Translations under genes and position numbers: made by a program
In this document: piece by piece, positions 41,646 to 49,755 of the stretch
Layout of the letters: every line of letters starts with the position of its first letter
Position numbering within the stretch: the stretch's first letter is position 1
Assembly (NCBI GenBank): GCA_002395805.1
Contig: DGVB01000018.1
Span: forward strand, 1 to 64,000
Reading direction: 5' to 3'
Length of the DNA stretch: 64,000 bases
DNA from: Bacteroidales bacterium UBA4295
Lineage (GTDB): Bacteria > Bacteroidota > Bacteroidia > Bacteroidales > Paludibacteraceae
The notes under the pieces: model-generated
Told to the model about the DNA's origin: nothing
What the model saw: only the letters and a program-made list of their open reading frames with translations
Databases searched by the model: none

Positions 41646-43181
41646 ATGAGTAAAGCATTATTAATGATTTTGGACGGCTGGGGCATCGGCAACAAGAGTA
41701 AAGCCGATGTGATCAGCTGCACGCCGACACCGCACTGGGATGCGTTGTTAGCACAATACCCTCATTCACAGCTCCAGGCAAGCGGCGAGAACGTCGGTTT
41801 GCCGGACGGACAGATGGGTAACTCGGAGGTCGGACACCTCAATATAGGTGCTGGCCGCGTGGTATATCAGGACCTGGTGAAGATCAACCGCTCCATCCGC
41901 GACAACTCGATCATGCAGAACCCCGAGATCATCGCTGCTTACAAGGCAGCGCAGGCGGAGGGCAAGAAACTGCATATCATGGGTCTATGCTCCAACGGCG
42001 GCGTACACAGTTCGCTCGACCACCTATTCAAACTGGTGGAGATAGCGAAAGAATACGGCGTAGGGGAGAAGACTTTCGTGCATTGCTTCATGGACGGCCG
42101 CGACACCGACCCGCGCAGCGGAAAAGGATTCATCGCCGACCTGCAGCAGGTATGCGACGCCAACGGCGCCCATATCGCCTCTATCATCGGTCGTTTCTAC
42201 GCCATGGACCGCGACAAGAGATGGGAGCGCATCAAAGTGGCATATGACCAGTTGGTGAACGGTATCGGTCGCCAGGAGACCGATATGGTAGCCGCCGTAC
42301 AGGGATGCTACGACCGCCATACGGAGGAGCACAAGGACACGGACGAGTTCATGGAGCCGCTGGTGAACGCCGGCTGCGACGGACGTATCGCCGAAGGCGA
42401 TGTGGTCATCTTCTTCAACTACCGCAACGATCGCGCGAAAGAGATCACGATCGTGCTGACCCAGCAAGACATGCCGGAGCAAGGCATGCATACCATCCCC
42501 GGATTACACTACTGCTGCATGACGCCGTACGACAGTTCATTCCAGGGGCTGCATATCCTCTATCCGAAAGAGAACGTAGAGAATACCTTCGGCGAAGTGG
42601 TTAGCAATTTAGGTCTGAAGCAATTACGTATCGCCGAGACGGAGAAATTCGCCCATGTGACGTTCTTCTTCAACGGCGGCCGCGAAGCGGAGTATCCGGG
42701 TGAGGAGCGTATATTGATCCCGAGTCCGAAGGTACCGACCTACGACATGAAGCCGGAGATGAGTGCACCGGAGGTGACGGAAGCGCTGATAGCGGCTATC
42801 AAGACGCAGAAATTTGACTACATCACTCTCAATTTCGCAAACGGTGACATGGTAGGTCATACGGGTGTGTATGAAGCTATCGAGAAAGCCGTGAGGACGA
42901 TAGACGACTGCTCCCACCGCGTGATCGAGGCTGCGCTGGAGAACGGCTATGAGATCATCGTGATAGCCGACCACGGCAACTGCGACAACGCCATCAATCC
43001 GGACGGCACCCCAAACACCGCACACTCGCTCAACCCCGTTCCGTTCGTATATATCAGTAAGGAACACACGGACGCGCGCGTAGAGAACGGTATCCTCGCC
43101 GACGTAGCTCCGTCGCTATGCCATATCATGGGTATCGCGCAGCCGAAGGAGATGACGGGAAAAAATCTAATTAAGGATTAG
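41646..43181 (+). CDS. gpmI: 2,3-bisphosphoglycerate-independent phosphoglycerate mutase
   Basis: Interconverts 3- and 2-phosphoglycerate in glycolysis and gluconeogenesis. The 511-residue enzyme needs two manganese ions. Motifs are [10 protein letters not shown] at the N-terminus, the catalytic serine in [11 protein letters not shown] (S60), [33 protein letters not shown] and IADHGNCD...[10 protein letters not shown]. Length is normal and no repeat insertion was seen. Right after the stop codon comes the longest heptamer array of the window, then a bidirectional terminator. Confidence 0.97.
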   Translation: MSKALLMILDGWGIGNKSKADVISCTPTPHWDALLAQYPHSQLQASGENVGLPDGQMGNSEVGHLNIGAGRVVYQDLVKINRSIRDNSIMQNPEIIAAYKAAQAEGKKLHIMGLCSNGGVHSSLDHLFKLVEIAKEYGVGEKTFVHCFMDGRDTDPRSGKGFIADLQQVCDANGAHIASIIGRFYAMDRDKRWERIKVAYDQLVNGIGRQETDMVAAVQGCYDRHTEEHKDTDEFMEPLVNAGCDGRIAEGDVVIFFNYRNDRAKEITIVLTQQDMPEQGMHTIPGLHYCCMTPYDSSFQGLHILYPKENVENTFGEVVSNLGLKQLRIAETEKFAHVTFFFNGGREAEYPGEERILIPSPKVPTYDMKPEMSAPEVTEALIAAIKTQKFDYITLNFANGDMVGHTGVYEAIEKAVRTIDDCSHRVIEAALENGYEIIVIADHGNCDNAINPDGTPNTAHSLNPVPFVYISKEHTDARVENGILADVAPSLCHIMGIAQPKEMTGKNLIKD

Positions 43182-43289
43182 AGGTTAGAGGTTAGAGGTT
43201 AGAAGTTAGAAGTTAGAAGTTAGAAGTTAGAAGTTAGAAGTTAGAAGTTAGAAGTTAGAAGTTAGAAGTTAGAAGTTAGAAGTTAGAAG
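43179..43289. repeat. Heptamer array GTTAGAA/GTTAGAG, about 16 copies
   Basis: About four GTTAGAG-type units are followed by a dozen perfect GTTAGAA units directly after the gpmI stop. It is the longest and purest array here, and purity suggests recent expansion. Confidence 0.97.
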
Positions 43290-43342
43290 AAAGAAAAAGA
43301 AAAAAGAAAAAAGAAAGCGGCCCCGAAAGGGTCGCTTCTTTT
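43290..43342. terminator. Bidirectional rho-independent terminator
   Basis: Stem GCGGCCC/GGGTCGC (43317-43335) with A-rich sequence on the left (T-run for the minus strand) and TTCTTTT on the right. It separates gpmI from the convergent cysteine-rich lipoprotein gene. Confidence 0.75.
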
Positions 43343-43377
43343 CATGTTTCCGAAGAAACAAATCGAGCAACAAGCGA

Positions 43378-43569
43378 TTACTCTGCAACCGGAGCCTCTG
43401 CCTCAGCGGGAGCTTCAGCAGCCTCTGCACAGCAAGCAGCGCTGTCTGCCTTTTGGCAGCATGCAACGCTATCTTTGCAGCACTCTTTCTCTGCACATTT
43501 GTCGCAGCACTTGTTGCCGCAGCTCATTGCAGCGAATGCAACAGCTACGATAAGAAGCATTTTCTTCAT
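43378..43569 (-). CDS. Small cysteine-rich lipoprotein
   Basis: A 63-residue lipoprotein. The start MKKMLLIVAVAFAAMSC (43569) gives a clean lipobox; the longer open frame has no signal. The mature part has 12 cysteines in about 31 residues (CGNKCCDKCAEKECCK, then CC pairs) and an A/E/P-rich tail. The density of CC and CxxC pairs suggests metal binding or redox buffering at the envelope, but no family is recognised. It is preceded on the same strand by a second small lipoprotein gene (43813-44043) with the same signal type and A/E/P-rich tail but without the cysteines. The leader of about 130 bp contains a strong hairpin. Confidence 0.7.
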   Translation of the reverse strand: MKKMLLIVAVAFAAMSCGNKCCDKCAEKECCKDSVACCQKADSAACCAEAAEAPAEAEAPVAE

Positions 43570-43607
43570 AATTTTAAAGAATTTTAAAATTCTGGAGCTT
43601 TGGCATC

Positions 43608-43638
43608 GTCGAGTCGGGTAAGCGAGCTTACACTCGAC
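43608..43638 (-). promoter_or_regulatory. Leader hairpin of the cysteine-rich lipoprotein gene
   Basis: Minus strand GTCGAGT...ACTCGAC and GTAAGC...GCTTAC form a long stem with a 3-base bulge and tiny loop, about 40 bp before the ATG. It has no T-run, so a role in RNA stability or regulation is more likely than termination. Confidence 0.5.
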
Positions 43639-43707
43639 TAGCACAAAACTTCATTGTCTTTGGGTTAATAAAGCTTTATTCTTTTCGCCTATATGCGAAA
43701 AACGGTG

Positions 43708-43738
43708 CAAAAGTACAACATTTTTTCCGAATGCACAA
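43708..43738 (-). promoter_or_regulatory. Promoter of the cysteine-rich lipoprotein gene
   Basis: TTG (43738-43736), 20-bp spacer, TACTTTTG (43715-43708). Confidence 0.65.
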
Positions 43739-43812
43739 AAAAAAGTACTTTTTGCATAGTGAATATTACAAAACACCGCAAAAAGTACCCCAATTGTAGC
43801 GGGAAGGAAGAA

Positions 43813-44043
43813 TTATTTATTCTTCTCTACCTCAGTAGCTACATCTTGACCGAGCTCAACAGCGCGCTCGATGAGGGTAGCCTCTTTTTGAGCTTGGGTC
43901 TCTTCCTCTGCAGGAGCAGCCGGCTCAGCAACTACCTCAACTGCTGCAGGAGCAGCCTCTTCAGCCTCGGCTTTCTCAGCCTCTTTGTTTGCGCAGCTGA
44001 GTGCAGCAAATGCAACAGCTACAAGAATCATTAATTTTTTCAT
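43813..44043 (-). CDS. Small acidic lipoprotein
   Basis: A 76-residue lipoprotein. The signal MKKLMILVAVAFAALSC is close to that of the neighbouring cysteine-rich lipoprotein. The mature part is rich in A, E, P and V (KEAEKAEAEEAAPAAVEVV) and ends in a helix (LIERAVELGQDVATEVEKNK). It is probably surface- or periplasm-exposed; no function is recognised. Its leader shares the palindrome AATAAAGCTTTATT and a TTTAAA-rich stretch before the ATG with the cysteine-rich gene, which suggests duplication. Its promoter is interlocked with that of the divergent PASTA gene. Confidence 0.65.
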   Translation of the reverse strand: MKKLMILVAVAFAALSCANKEAEKAEAEEAAPAAVEVVAEPAAPAEEETQAQKEATLIERAVELGQDVATEVEKNK

Positions 44044-44115
44044 TGTTTTAAAGAATTTTTAAAGTTAATAAAGCTTTATTTTACTTTTTGTTTCGCCTTT
44101 TTGCGAAAAACGATG

Positions 44116-44163
44116 CAAAAGTACTAACTTTTTTGCATATATCCAAAAAAAATTGTAATTTTG
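44116..44163. promoter_or_regulatory. Divergent promoter pair sharing one palindromic -33 element
   Basis: TTGCATATATCCAA (44133-44146) gives the plus-strand TTG (44133-44135), with a 20-bp spacer to TAATTTTG (44156-44163). The same palindrome gives the minus-strand TTG (44146-44144), with a 20-bp spacer to TACTTTTG (44123-44116). The two promoters therefore overlap at their -33 region. Confidence 0.75.
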
Positions 44164-44183
44164 CGCAATAAATTGCGTTTTTT

Positions 44184-45005
44184 ATGAAAAAACCTGACTT
44201 TTTGGATAAATCCGACCTCAAATTTATCGGGTGGAATATTGCAGCCGCCATCGTGGTAGGAATCGTGATTCTGATCGTTCTGATAGCGTACCTCAGGAGG
44301 TATACCGAGCACGGTGTAGAAGTGGATGTGGCCGATGTGCGCGGGCTGGTGGTAGAGGAAGCCACTCCTCTGCTCGCCGACCAGGGGTTGCATCTGGTGG
44401 TGGTAGATTCCACGTATTCGGACAAAGTGCCGTTCGGCACTATCGTAGAGCAGGATCCGAAGCCGATGAGTCATGCCAAACACGGACGGGCCGTCTATGT
44501 GACGATCAACGCTACTACCAAACGCCAGGTAGCTATGCCAAACCTGCAGGATATCAGTTATCGCCAGGCGGAAACGACCTTGCGAGGTATGGGTCTGCGG
44601 GTTGATTCCGTCTATGAATACGAGCCGTCCGAATACCGGGATCTGGTACTGGATGTCAAATGCAACGGCGTGAGTGTACAGCCGGGAGAGAAACTGGCGG
44701 TAGGTACAAAAGTGCGGCTGGTAGTCGGTTTCGGGCGAGGAACCGAGCAGGTGGAGGTGCCGTCGGTAATAGGGCTGACCCTGCAAGACGCCCGCAGCCT
44801 GCTGTTGAGAAACCGGCTGACCGTAGGTGCTGTTAGTTACGACGAGCCGAGCGAAGAAGGCGTGGAGCAATATATCTATCGCCAGACACCGAGTGCCGGC
44901 GAGAAACTAATCGAAGGCGAGACAGTGGCGCTACGTCTGTCGGCTGATATCGAGAAAGCAGCCAGCGGAGAGGGAGGGCACACCGAGGAAGAAGAATGGT
45001 TTTGA
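44184..45005 (+). CDS. PASTA domain membrane protein
   Basis: A 273-residue protein. One N-terminal membrane helix (IAAAIVVGIVILIVLIAYL) is followed by three PASTA repeats (VDVADVRGLVVEEATPLLADQGL; VAMPNLQDISYRQAETTLRGMGL; VEVPSVIGLTLQDARSLLLRNRL). PASTA domains bind peptidoglycan or muropeptides outside the cytoplasmic membrane. No kinase or penicillin-binding domain is fused, as is usual for Bacteroidota. It overlaps the pseudouridine synthase gene by a few bases, and the two genes plus porX form a compact operon. Confidence 0.88.
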   Translation: MKKPDFLDKSDLKFIGWNIAAAIVVGIVILIVLIAYLRRYTEHGVEVDVADVRGLVVEEATPLLADQGLHLVVVDSTYSDKVPFGTIVEQDPKPMSHAKHGRAVYVTINATTKRQVAMPNLQDISYRQAETTLRGMGLRVDSVYEYEPSEYRDLVLDVKCNGVSVQPGEKLAVGTKVRLVVGFGRGTEQVEVPSVIGLTLQDARSLLLRNRLTVGAVSYDEPSEEGVEQYIYRQTPSAGEKLIEGETVALRLSADIEKAASGEGGHTEEEEWF

Positions 45006-46057
45006 TGCAAAACACAGAAGACATAGAAACCGAGGAGTTGTGGGAGAGATGGCGATGCGAGGTAGATAAGGGTCAAGGCAAAGAGCGGATTGACAAATAC
45101 CTGGCGGAGCATATGACCAACACCAGCCGCAACCGCATCCAGAATGCGGCTGATGCGGGTAATGTATGGGTGAACGGTCAGCCGGTGGCTTCCAATTATA
45201 AGGTTAAGCCGGGCGATATCATCCAGGTGCTGCTGGACCACGAGCCGCATGATTTCACCATCACGCCGGAGAATATCCCGCTGGATATCGTCTATGAAGA
45301 CGAGGACCTGATGGTAATCAACAAACCGGCAGGACTGGTGGTTCACCCCGGCCACGGCAACTATGAGCATACACTGCTGCATGCGTTAGCATGGCATTTT
45401 GAGCAATGTTCAATTCACAATTCACAATTCACAATTGACATCAATGATCCCAATATCGGGTTGGTGCACCGGATAGACAAAGATACCTCGGGTCTGCTGC
45501 TGATTGCCAAGACGCCGGAGGCGAAGACGAACCTGGCCAAACAATTTTTCGACCACACGACCGAGCGCGCCTACAACGCCTTGGTCTGGGGTACCTTCCC
45601 GGAAGAGAGCGGCACGATAGAAGGCGCACTGGCGCGGGACAACAGAGACCGGACGATATACAGGGTATGGGATCCGGAAGAATGTCCTCAGGCCAAAGAA
45701 GCGGTCACCCATTGGAGGGTTTTGGAACGGTTTTTGTACGTGACTCTGGTGGAGTGCCGCCTCGAGACCGGTCGCACCCATCAAATACGCGTGCATATGA
45801 AGCATATCGGTCATCCGCTGTTTAGCGATGAGAAGTATGGCGGCTGCGAGATTCTCAAAGGTCTTCGCACCCAGAAATACCGCCAGTTTGTCGAGAATTG
45901 CTTTGCGCTTTGTCCGCGGCAGGTGCTGCACGCCAAAACACTCGGATTCACGCATCCGCGAACCGGCGAACGGATGCTTTTCGACAGCGAATGGCCGGAA
46001 GATATGACGAACCTGATAAATAAATGGAGAAACTATGAACCAAATACTATGGGTTGA
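44996..46057 (+). CDS. RluA/RluD-family pseudouridine synthase
   Basis: A 353-residue enzyme that converts uridines of ribosomal RNA to pseudouridine. The S4-like RNA-binding domain is near the N-terminus (RIDKYLAEHMTNTSRNRIQ...GNVWVNGQPV). The catalytic motif is GLVHRIDKDTSGLLLIAK (aspartate near residue 160), and RTHQIRVHMKHIGHPLFSDEKYGG closes the active site. Between INKPAGLVVHPGHGN and the catalytic block, SIHNSQFTID is encoded by a 7-bp array. The second ATG at 45005, in TGATG with the PASTA stop, is an equally likely start. Its end overlaps porX by 23 bp. Confidence 0.92.
   Translation: MVLMQNTEDIETEELWERWRCEVDKGQGKERIDKYLAEHMTNTSRNRIQNAADAGNVWVNGQPVASNYKVKPGDIIQVLLDHEPHDFTITPENIPLDIVYEDEDLMVINKPAGLVVHPGHGNYEHTLLHALAWHFEQCSIHNSQFTIDINDPNIGLVHRIDKDTSGLLLIAKTPEAKTNLAKQFFDHTTERAYNALVWGTFPEESGTIEGALARDNRDRTIYRVWDPEECPQAKEAVTHWRVLERFLYVTLVECRLETGRTHQIRVHMKHIGHPLFSDEKYGGCEILKGLRTQKYRQFVENCFALCPRQVLHAKTLGFTHPRTGERMLFDSEWPEDMTNLINKWRNYEPNTMG
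45413..45440 (+). repeat. Heptamer array ATTCACA, 4 copies, inside the pseudouridine synthase gene
   Basis: Units ATTCACA (three times) and ATTGACA encode IHNSQFTID, 8 codons before the catalytic HRIDKDTSG. Confidence 0.93.
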
Positions 46058-47630
46058 CGATGAGATAGACCTGCTGCAACCGTATATCATCTATCTCAAG
46101 GACAAAGGATACGAGGTACTGACAGCAAGCAACGGAGAAGACGCGATAGAAGCCATCAGCCGTCAGAGATCAGATGTCAGCATTGTTTTTCTGGACGAAA
46201 ACATGCCGGGTATGTCCGGTCTGGAGACGCTGCAGGAAATCAAACGACTGCGGCCGGAGGTGCCGGTGGTGATGATCACCAAGAGCGAGGAAGAGCATAT
46301 CATGGAGCAGGCTATCGGCGGCAAGATAGCCGATTATCTGATCAAGCCTGTCAACCCCAGTCAGATATTGCTTTGCCTCAAAAAACATATCCATCAGCAT
46401 GCGATTGTAAGCGAGCAGGTGCAACAGAATTACCGCCAGGAATGGAGCGATATCACCTACCTCATCGACACGGCTTCGACCATCGAAGAATGGCAGGCTA
46501 TCGAGCGGATGCTGACCAAATGGGATATTGAGTTATCCGAGGTAGAGGCCGAACAAGCCGGCCGCTCCGGCATGCACAGTCTGATTGAAGACCAGCGAAC
46601 GCAAGCCAATGCAGCTTTCGCCAAATGGATTAGCAAGAACTACGAATCGATAGTCGAAAGTAGAAAATCGAAAGTCGAAAGCGGAAAGTCGAAAGTCGAA
46701 AGCATGATCATGTCGCCGGACGTGATGAAGCATGCTGTTTTTCCGCTGCTGGACAAAGGGGAGAAGGTGCTGCTATGCGTGATTGATAATTTCCGCTACG
46801 ACCAATGGAAAATCATCCAGCCTCTCATCAGCGAATTCTACTCCATCCGGACGGAAGAGCAATATACCTCTATCCTGCCTACCGCTACCCAGTATGCCCG
46901 CAATGCTATTTTCTCGGGTTTGCTTCCCCTTCAGATACAGGAGATGTATCCGCAATACTGGGTGGAAGAGGGCGACGAGGAGAGCAAGAACCAATACGAG
47001 AAAGAGTTGGTACAGACCTTGCTGGACCGCTATCGCAGGAGAGAGACGTTCAACTACTGGAAGGTAAACGAGAGCGATTTTTGCGAACGGGTGATTCACC
47101 AACTCAAGGGCGTACAGGCGCCCCTCAATATCGTGGTGCTCAATTTCATCGACATGCTGTCGCATTCGCGTACGGAGAGTAAGATCATGCGCGAATTGGC
47201 CAACGACGAGTCGGCCTACCGGAGTCTGACCCTCAGTTGGTTCCGCCATTCACCGACCCATGAACTGCTCCGCCGTGCAGCGGAATTAGGCTTTACGCTC
47301 GTGCTGACCACCGACCATGGTACGACCCGGGTGAAGAACGCCGTACAGATAGTGGCCGACAAGAATACCAATACCAATATCCGTTACAAGGTAGGCAAGG
47401 CGCTTAACTGCGGATCCAAGAACGTGATGGCCATCGAGCAGCCGAAACGCGTAGGACTACCCTGCCCGAACGTAAGCAGCAGTTATATGTTCTGCACCGG
47501 CAGCGATTTCTTCGCCTACCCGAACCAGTTCAATTATTACGCCCAGTATTTCCGCAATACCTTCCAGCACGGCGGCATATCGCTGGAGGAGATGATTATT
47601 CCGCTGGTGACGCTGGAGCCAAAAAGGTAA
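46035..47630 (+). CDS. porX: PorX-type response regulator with PglZ domain (T9SS regulator)
   Basis: A 531-residue protein. The receiver domain has DD at 8-9, the phosphate acceptor D54 in IVFLDENMPG, and K83 in MITKSEEE. A three-helix region follows. The C-terminal PglZ alkaline-phosphatase-like domain has VLLCVIDNFRYDQWKII, TATQYARNAIFSGLLP and LVLTTDHGTTRVK. PorX, with PorY and SigP, controls expression of the type IX secretion system, and phosphorylated PorX hydrolyses oligonucleotides in studied species. Residues about 206-222 ([17 protein letters not shown]) are an insert from a 49-bp heptamer array at the join of the two parts. It provides T9SS evidence linked to the giant protein at 15-30 kb. 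Confidence 0.9.
   Translation: MNQILWVDDEIDLLQPYIIYLKDKGYEVLTASNGEDAIEAISRQRSDVSIVFLDENMPGMSGLETLQEIKRLRPEVPVVMITKSEEEHIMEQAIGGKIADYLIKPVNPSQILLCLKKHIHQHAIVSEQVQQNYRQEWSDITYLIDTASTIEEWQAIERMLTKWDIELSEVEAEQAGRSGMHSLIEDQRTQANAAFAKWISKNYESIVESRKSKVESGKSKVESMIMSPDVMKHAVFPLLDKGEKVLLCVIDNFRYDQWKIIQPLISEFYSIRTEEQYTSILPTATQYARNAIFSGLLPLQIQEMYPQYWVEEGDEESKNQYEKELVQTLLDRYRRRETFNYWKVNESDFCERVIHQLKGVQAPLNIVVLNFIDMLSHSRTESKIMRELANDESAYRSLTLSWFRHSPTHELLRRAAELGFTLVLTTDHGTTRVKNAVQIVADKNTNTNIRYKVGKALNCGSKNVMAIEQPKRVGLPCPNVSSSYMFCTGSDFFAYPNQFNYYAQYFRNTFQHGGISLEEMIIPLVTLEPKR
46653..46701 (+). repeat. Heptamer array (GTCGAAA type), 7 copies, inside porX
   Basis: Seven units, mostly GTCGAAA with GTAGAAA, ATCGAAA and GCGGAAA variants, between the receiver and PglZ parts. 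Change by one unit would shift the frame of porX. Confidence 0.93.
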
Positions 47631-47636
47631 AGCCCC

Positions 47637-48443
47637 GTGTTTAATTATTTGCTCATAGCGATCAGCGTGCTGACCTGGAATACAGGGAGGATGGGTGGTT
47701 TTGAGAAGCCGGAGAAGAACGAGGTGCTGCAATACCTCCTCTCTCAGGATGCGGATGTGATATGTCTGCAGGAGGTAGATGTGTACAAAGATCCCAAATA
47801 TCTGACCCTGCCGGAGGTACGGGCCACACTCGGCAAGAAATATCCGTATTCGTATATCGATTTCTCCGTCTACAACAAACGGCACCAATACGGGACCATG
47901 GTATGGGCAAGATACCCGCTGATCAACAAACAGAGTATCCACTATGAGACTCGGGGAAACCTGTCCAACCGATGCGACATGGTGGTAGGAAAGGACACGA
48001 TACGACTGATTAACAATCATTTGGAGTCGTACAGTTTCACGAAAGAGGACCTGAGCGAGGCGGAAGAACTGCGCACTTATCAGGGGCTCAAAGAGACTAT
48101 CCGCCGCCTGAAAGCCAAATGGGAACGAGCTATCCCGCTACGCAATAACCAGGCGCGTGTGATTCGCGAAGAGATAGAGAGAAGCCCTTATCCGGTGATT
48201 GTAGTAGGGGATTTTAACGCACCCGCATGGAGTTATGCTTACCGTCATATCAGCGAAGGTCTGCATGACGCATGGAGTGAAACCCACCTATTCTGGCAAT
48301 GGGGCGCAACCTGCGAGAAAAAAGGATACGGCCTACGCATAGACTATATCCTTTGTTCCGATCCGCTTCGGCCTACGGCATGCACCGTCCCCGACGCACC
48401 TGGAAGCGACCATAAACCGGTGGTAGCCACCCTAAATCTCTAA
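47637..48443 (+). CDS. Endonuclease/exonuclease/phosphatase family protein
   Basis: A 268-residue metal-dependent phosphoesterase. The start is GTG at 47637, six bases after the porX stop. EEP motifs are LTWNTGRMGG, DADVICLQEVD, NNHLESYSF, VVGDFNAPAWS and the final APGSDHKPVVATL. This fold covers nucleases, lipid phosphatases and sphingomyelinases, so the substrate cannot be told. Only one weak N-terminal hydrophobic stretch (YLLIAISVL) is present, whereas many Bacteroidales relatives start with two or three membrane helices. It may be a shortened form. It ends 3 bp from the convergent rhomboid gene. Confidence 0.85.
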   Translation: MFNYLLIAISVLTWNTGRMGGFEKPEKNEVLQYLLSQDADVICLQEVDVYKDPKYLTLPEVRATLGKKYPYSYIDFSVYNKRHQYGTMVWARYPLINKQSIHYETRGNLSNRCDMVVGKDTIRLINNHLESYSFTKEDLSEAEELRTYQGLKETIRRLKAKWERAIPLRNNQARVIREEIERSPYPVIVVGDFNAPAWSYAYRHISEGLHDAWSETHLFWQWGATCEKKGYGLRIDYILCSDPLRPTACTVPDAPGSDHKPVVATLNL

Positions 48444-48446
48444 ATC

Positions 48447-49211
48447 TCAGACCCTCTTCTGATAGTGGTAGTCATCGAATTTACCACCACTCTCCGAACT
48501 ATCCAACCTATCGTGAATGCCAAGCTTGGCTTTCAGCTCCCGCCAGCACTCACCGGGCTCTCGCCAGTTCGTTTTCTTCCAGTACAGAATCAGCAACCAA
48601 CCGAATAGCATTCCTCCCAGATGGGCGAAATGGGCTACATTGTCCGCCGTGAAGCCCGCTACCGAACCTAGACCGGCAAAGAGCTCTATCAGCGCATAAA
48701 TAATTACGAAGATACGTGCGCGAATAGGAATCGGAATAAAAAGGATGAACATCGGTACGTCCGGATAGAGCCATCCGAAAGCAAACAAGATGCCGAATAC
48801 GGCGCCCGAAGCACCGATAGTATTGAGCATCGTGGCATAATAAGCAATCGCTTCCGCGCTATACGAAGCACTCATATTGGACAGCATCAGCATCCATACC
48901 AACTCCTGAATCAGAGCAGCGCCGAGTCCGCATATCAGATAATAAATCGCAAAACGTCTTGCACCCCACTCCTGCTCAATCATAGGCGCAAACATCCAGA
49001 CCGCAAACATATTAAAAAATATGTGGCTGAAATTGGCATGGAGGAACATATAGGTGAAGGGTTGCCACCAATGGAATGAAGACGCGGAGATATAATGAAG
49101 TCCGCAGAGCGTATTCAGGTCTATTCCGTATCGCTGTAGGATAGCAACAAAGAAAAAGACTATAAAATTAGCTATCAACAGATAGCGCGTAACAACAGGT
49201 ATATTTCTCAT
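48447..49211 (-). CDS. Rhomboid-family intramembrane serine protease
   Basis: A 254-residue membrane protein with six helices. WWQPFTYMFLHANFSHIFFNM holds the conserved HxxxxHxxxN-type motif, GASGAVFGILFAF the catalytic serine (about residue 137), and NVAHFAHLGGMLFGWLL the catalytic histidine. The soluble C-terminal tail is about 50 residues. Rhomboids cut membrane protein segments; the substrate is unknown. The promoter box lies only 8 bp before the ATG. Confidence 0.93.
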   Translation of the reverse strand: MRNIPVVTRYLLIANFIVFFFVAILQRYGIDLNTLCGLHYISASSFHWWQPFTYMFLHANFSHIFFNMFAVWMFAPMIEQEWGARRFAIYYLICGLGAALIQELVWMLMLSNMSASYSAEAIAYYATMLNTIGASGAVFGILFAFGWLYPDVPMFILFIPIPIRARIFVIIYALIELFAGLGSVAGFTADNVAHFAHLGGMLFGWLLILYWKKTNWREPGECWRELKAKLGIHDRLDSSESGGKFDDYHYQKRV

Positions 49212-49219
49212 AACGAGTG

Positions 49220-49254
49220 CAAAATTACATTTTTTTCACGATATAAGCATACAA
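49220..49254 (-). promoter_or_regulatory. Probable promoter of the rhomboid gene
   Basis: TAATTTTG (49227-49220) is clear. The nearest TTG (49254-49252) gives a 24-bp spacer, so the -33 element is weak. Transcription would begin a few bases before the ATG. Confidence 0.45.
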
Positions 49255-49321
49255 AAAACGCACCAAATAGCAAAAAAATCCGTTTTTTTTACTAAAAATG
49301 CATTTTTTTTGCCCAAAATAT

Positions 49322-49351
49322 TTGGTATATAAATAAAAAGTTGTAACTTTG
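49322..49351 (+). promoter_or_regulatory. Promoter of the HU gene
   Basis: TTG (49322-49324), 19-bp spacer, TAACTTTG (49344-49351). A leader of about 60 bp follows. Confidence 0.7.
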
Positions 49352-49415
49352 CACTCGCAAAACTGGGATTGGAACCCAATAGTTCACATTATTAATAACC
49401 AAAACAACAAAAGTT

Positions 49416-49679
49416 ATGAACAAATCAGCTCTTATTGAGGCAGCTGCAGCTAAGGCTCAGGTAAGCAAAGCAGAGGCAGCTAAAGTGATCGACGCAGCTC
49501 TTGAAGCAGCAGTTGAGGCAGTTAAGAAAGGCGAAGGCGTACAGCTCGTAGGTTATGCTACTATCGCTATCGCTAACCGTAGCGCTCGCAAGGCTAAAAA
49601 CCCGCGCACCGGTGCTATCGTTGACGTACCTGCAAAGAAGATCGTTCGCATCAAACCGGGTGCTAAATTTGCTCTCTAA
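49416..49679 (+). CDS. HU-family nucleoid DNA-binding protein
   Basis: An 87-residue protein that bends and compacts DNA. MNKSALIEAAAAKAQVSKAEA and the arm region RSARKAKNPRTGAIVDVPAKK are typical of HU. The C-terminus IVRIKPGAKFAL closes the fold. Length is normal. It has its own promoter and a strong terminator, so it is probably highly expressed as a single gene. Codon use is strongly biased to a few codons, as expected. Confidence 0.95.
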   Translation: MNKSALIEAAAAKAQVSKAEAAKVIDAALEAAVEAVKKGEGVQLVGYATIAIANRSARKAKNPRTGAIVDVPAKKIVRIKPGAKFAL

Positions 49680-49701
49680 TCAAGGCAATGTAGCTTTATA
49701 A

Positions 49702-49733
49702 ACGAGTTGCCCGCATTGGGGCAACTCGTTTTG
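49702..49733 (+). terminator. Terminator of the HU gene
   Basis: An 11-bp stem (ACGAGTTGCCC with GGGCAACTCGT) is followed by TTTTGT. Confidence 0.88.
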
Positions 49734-49755
49734 TCTGTTTATTTAAATAAGGTAT

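Noticed and set aside
43179..43289. Possible CRISPR-like array
   Set aside because: The unit is only 7 bp without spacers, and no cas genes are present.
43269..43496. 75-codon minus open frame rich in K, F and L
   Set aside because: It is made from the terminator, the A-rich stretch and the antisense of the cysteine-rich lipoprotein gene.
43693..44034. 113-codon plus open frame
   Set aside because: It is antisense to the small acidic lipoprotein, which has a clean lipoprotein signal and promoter.
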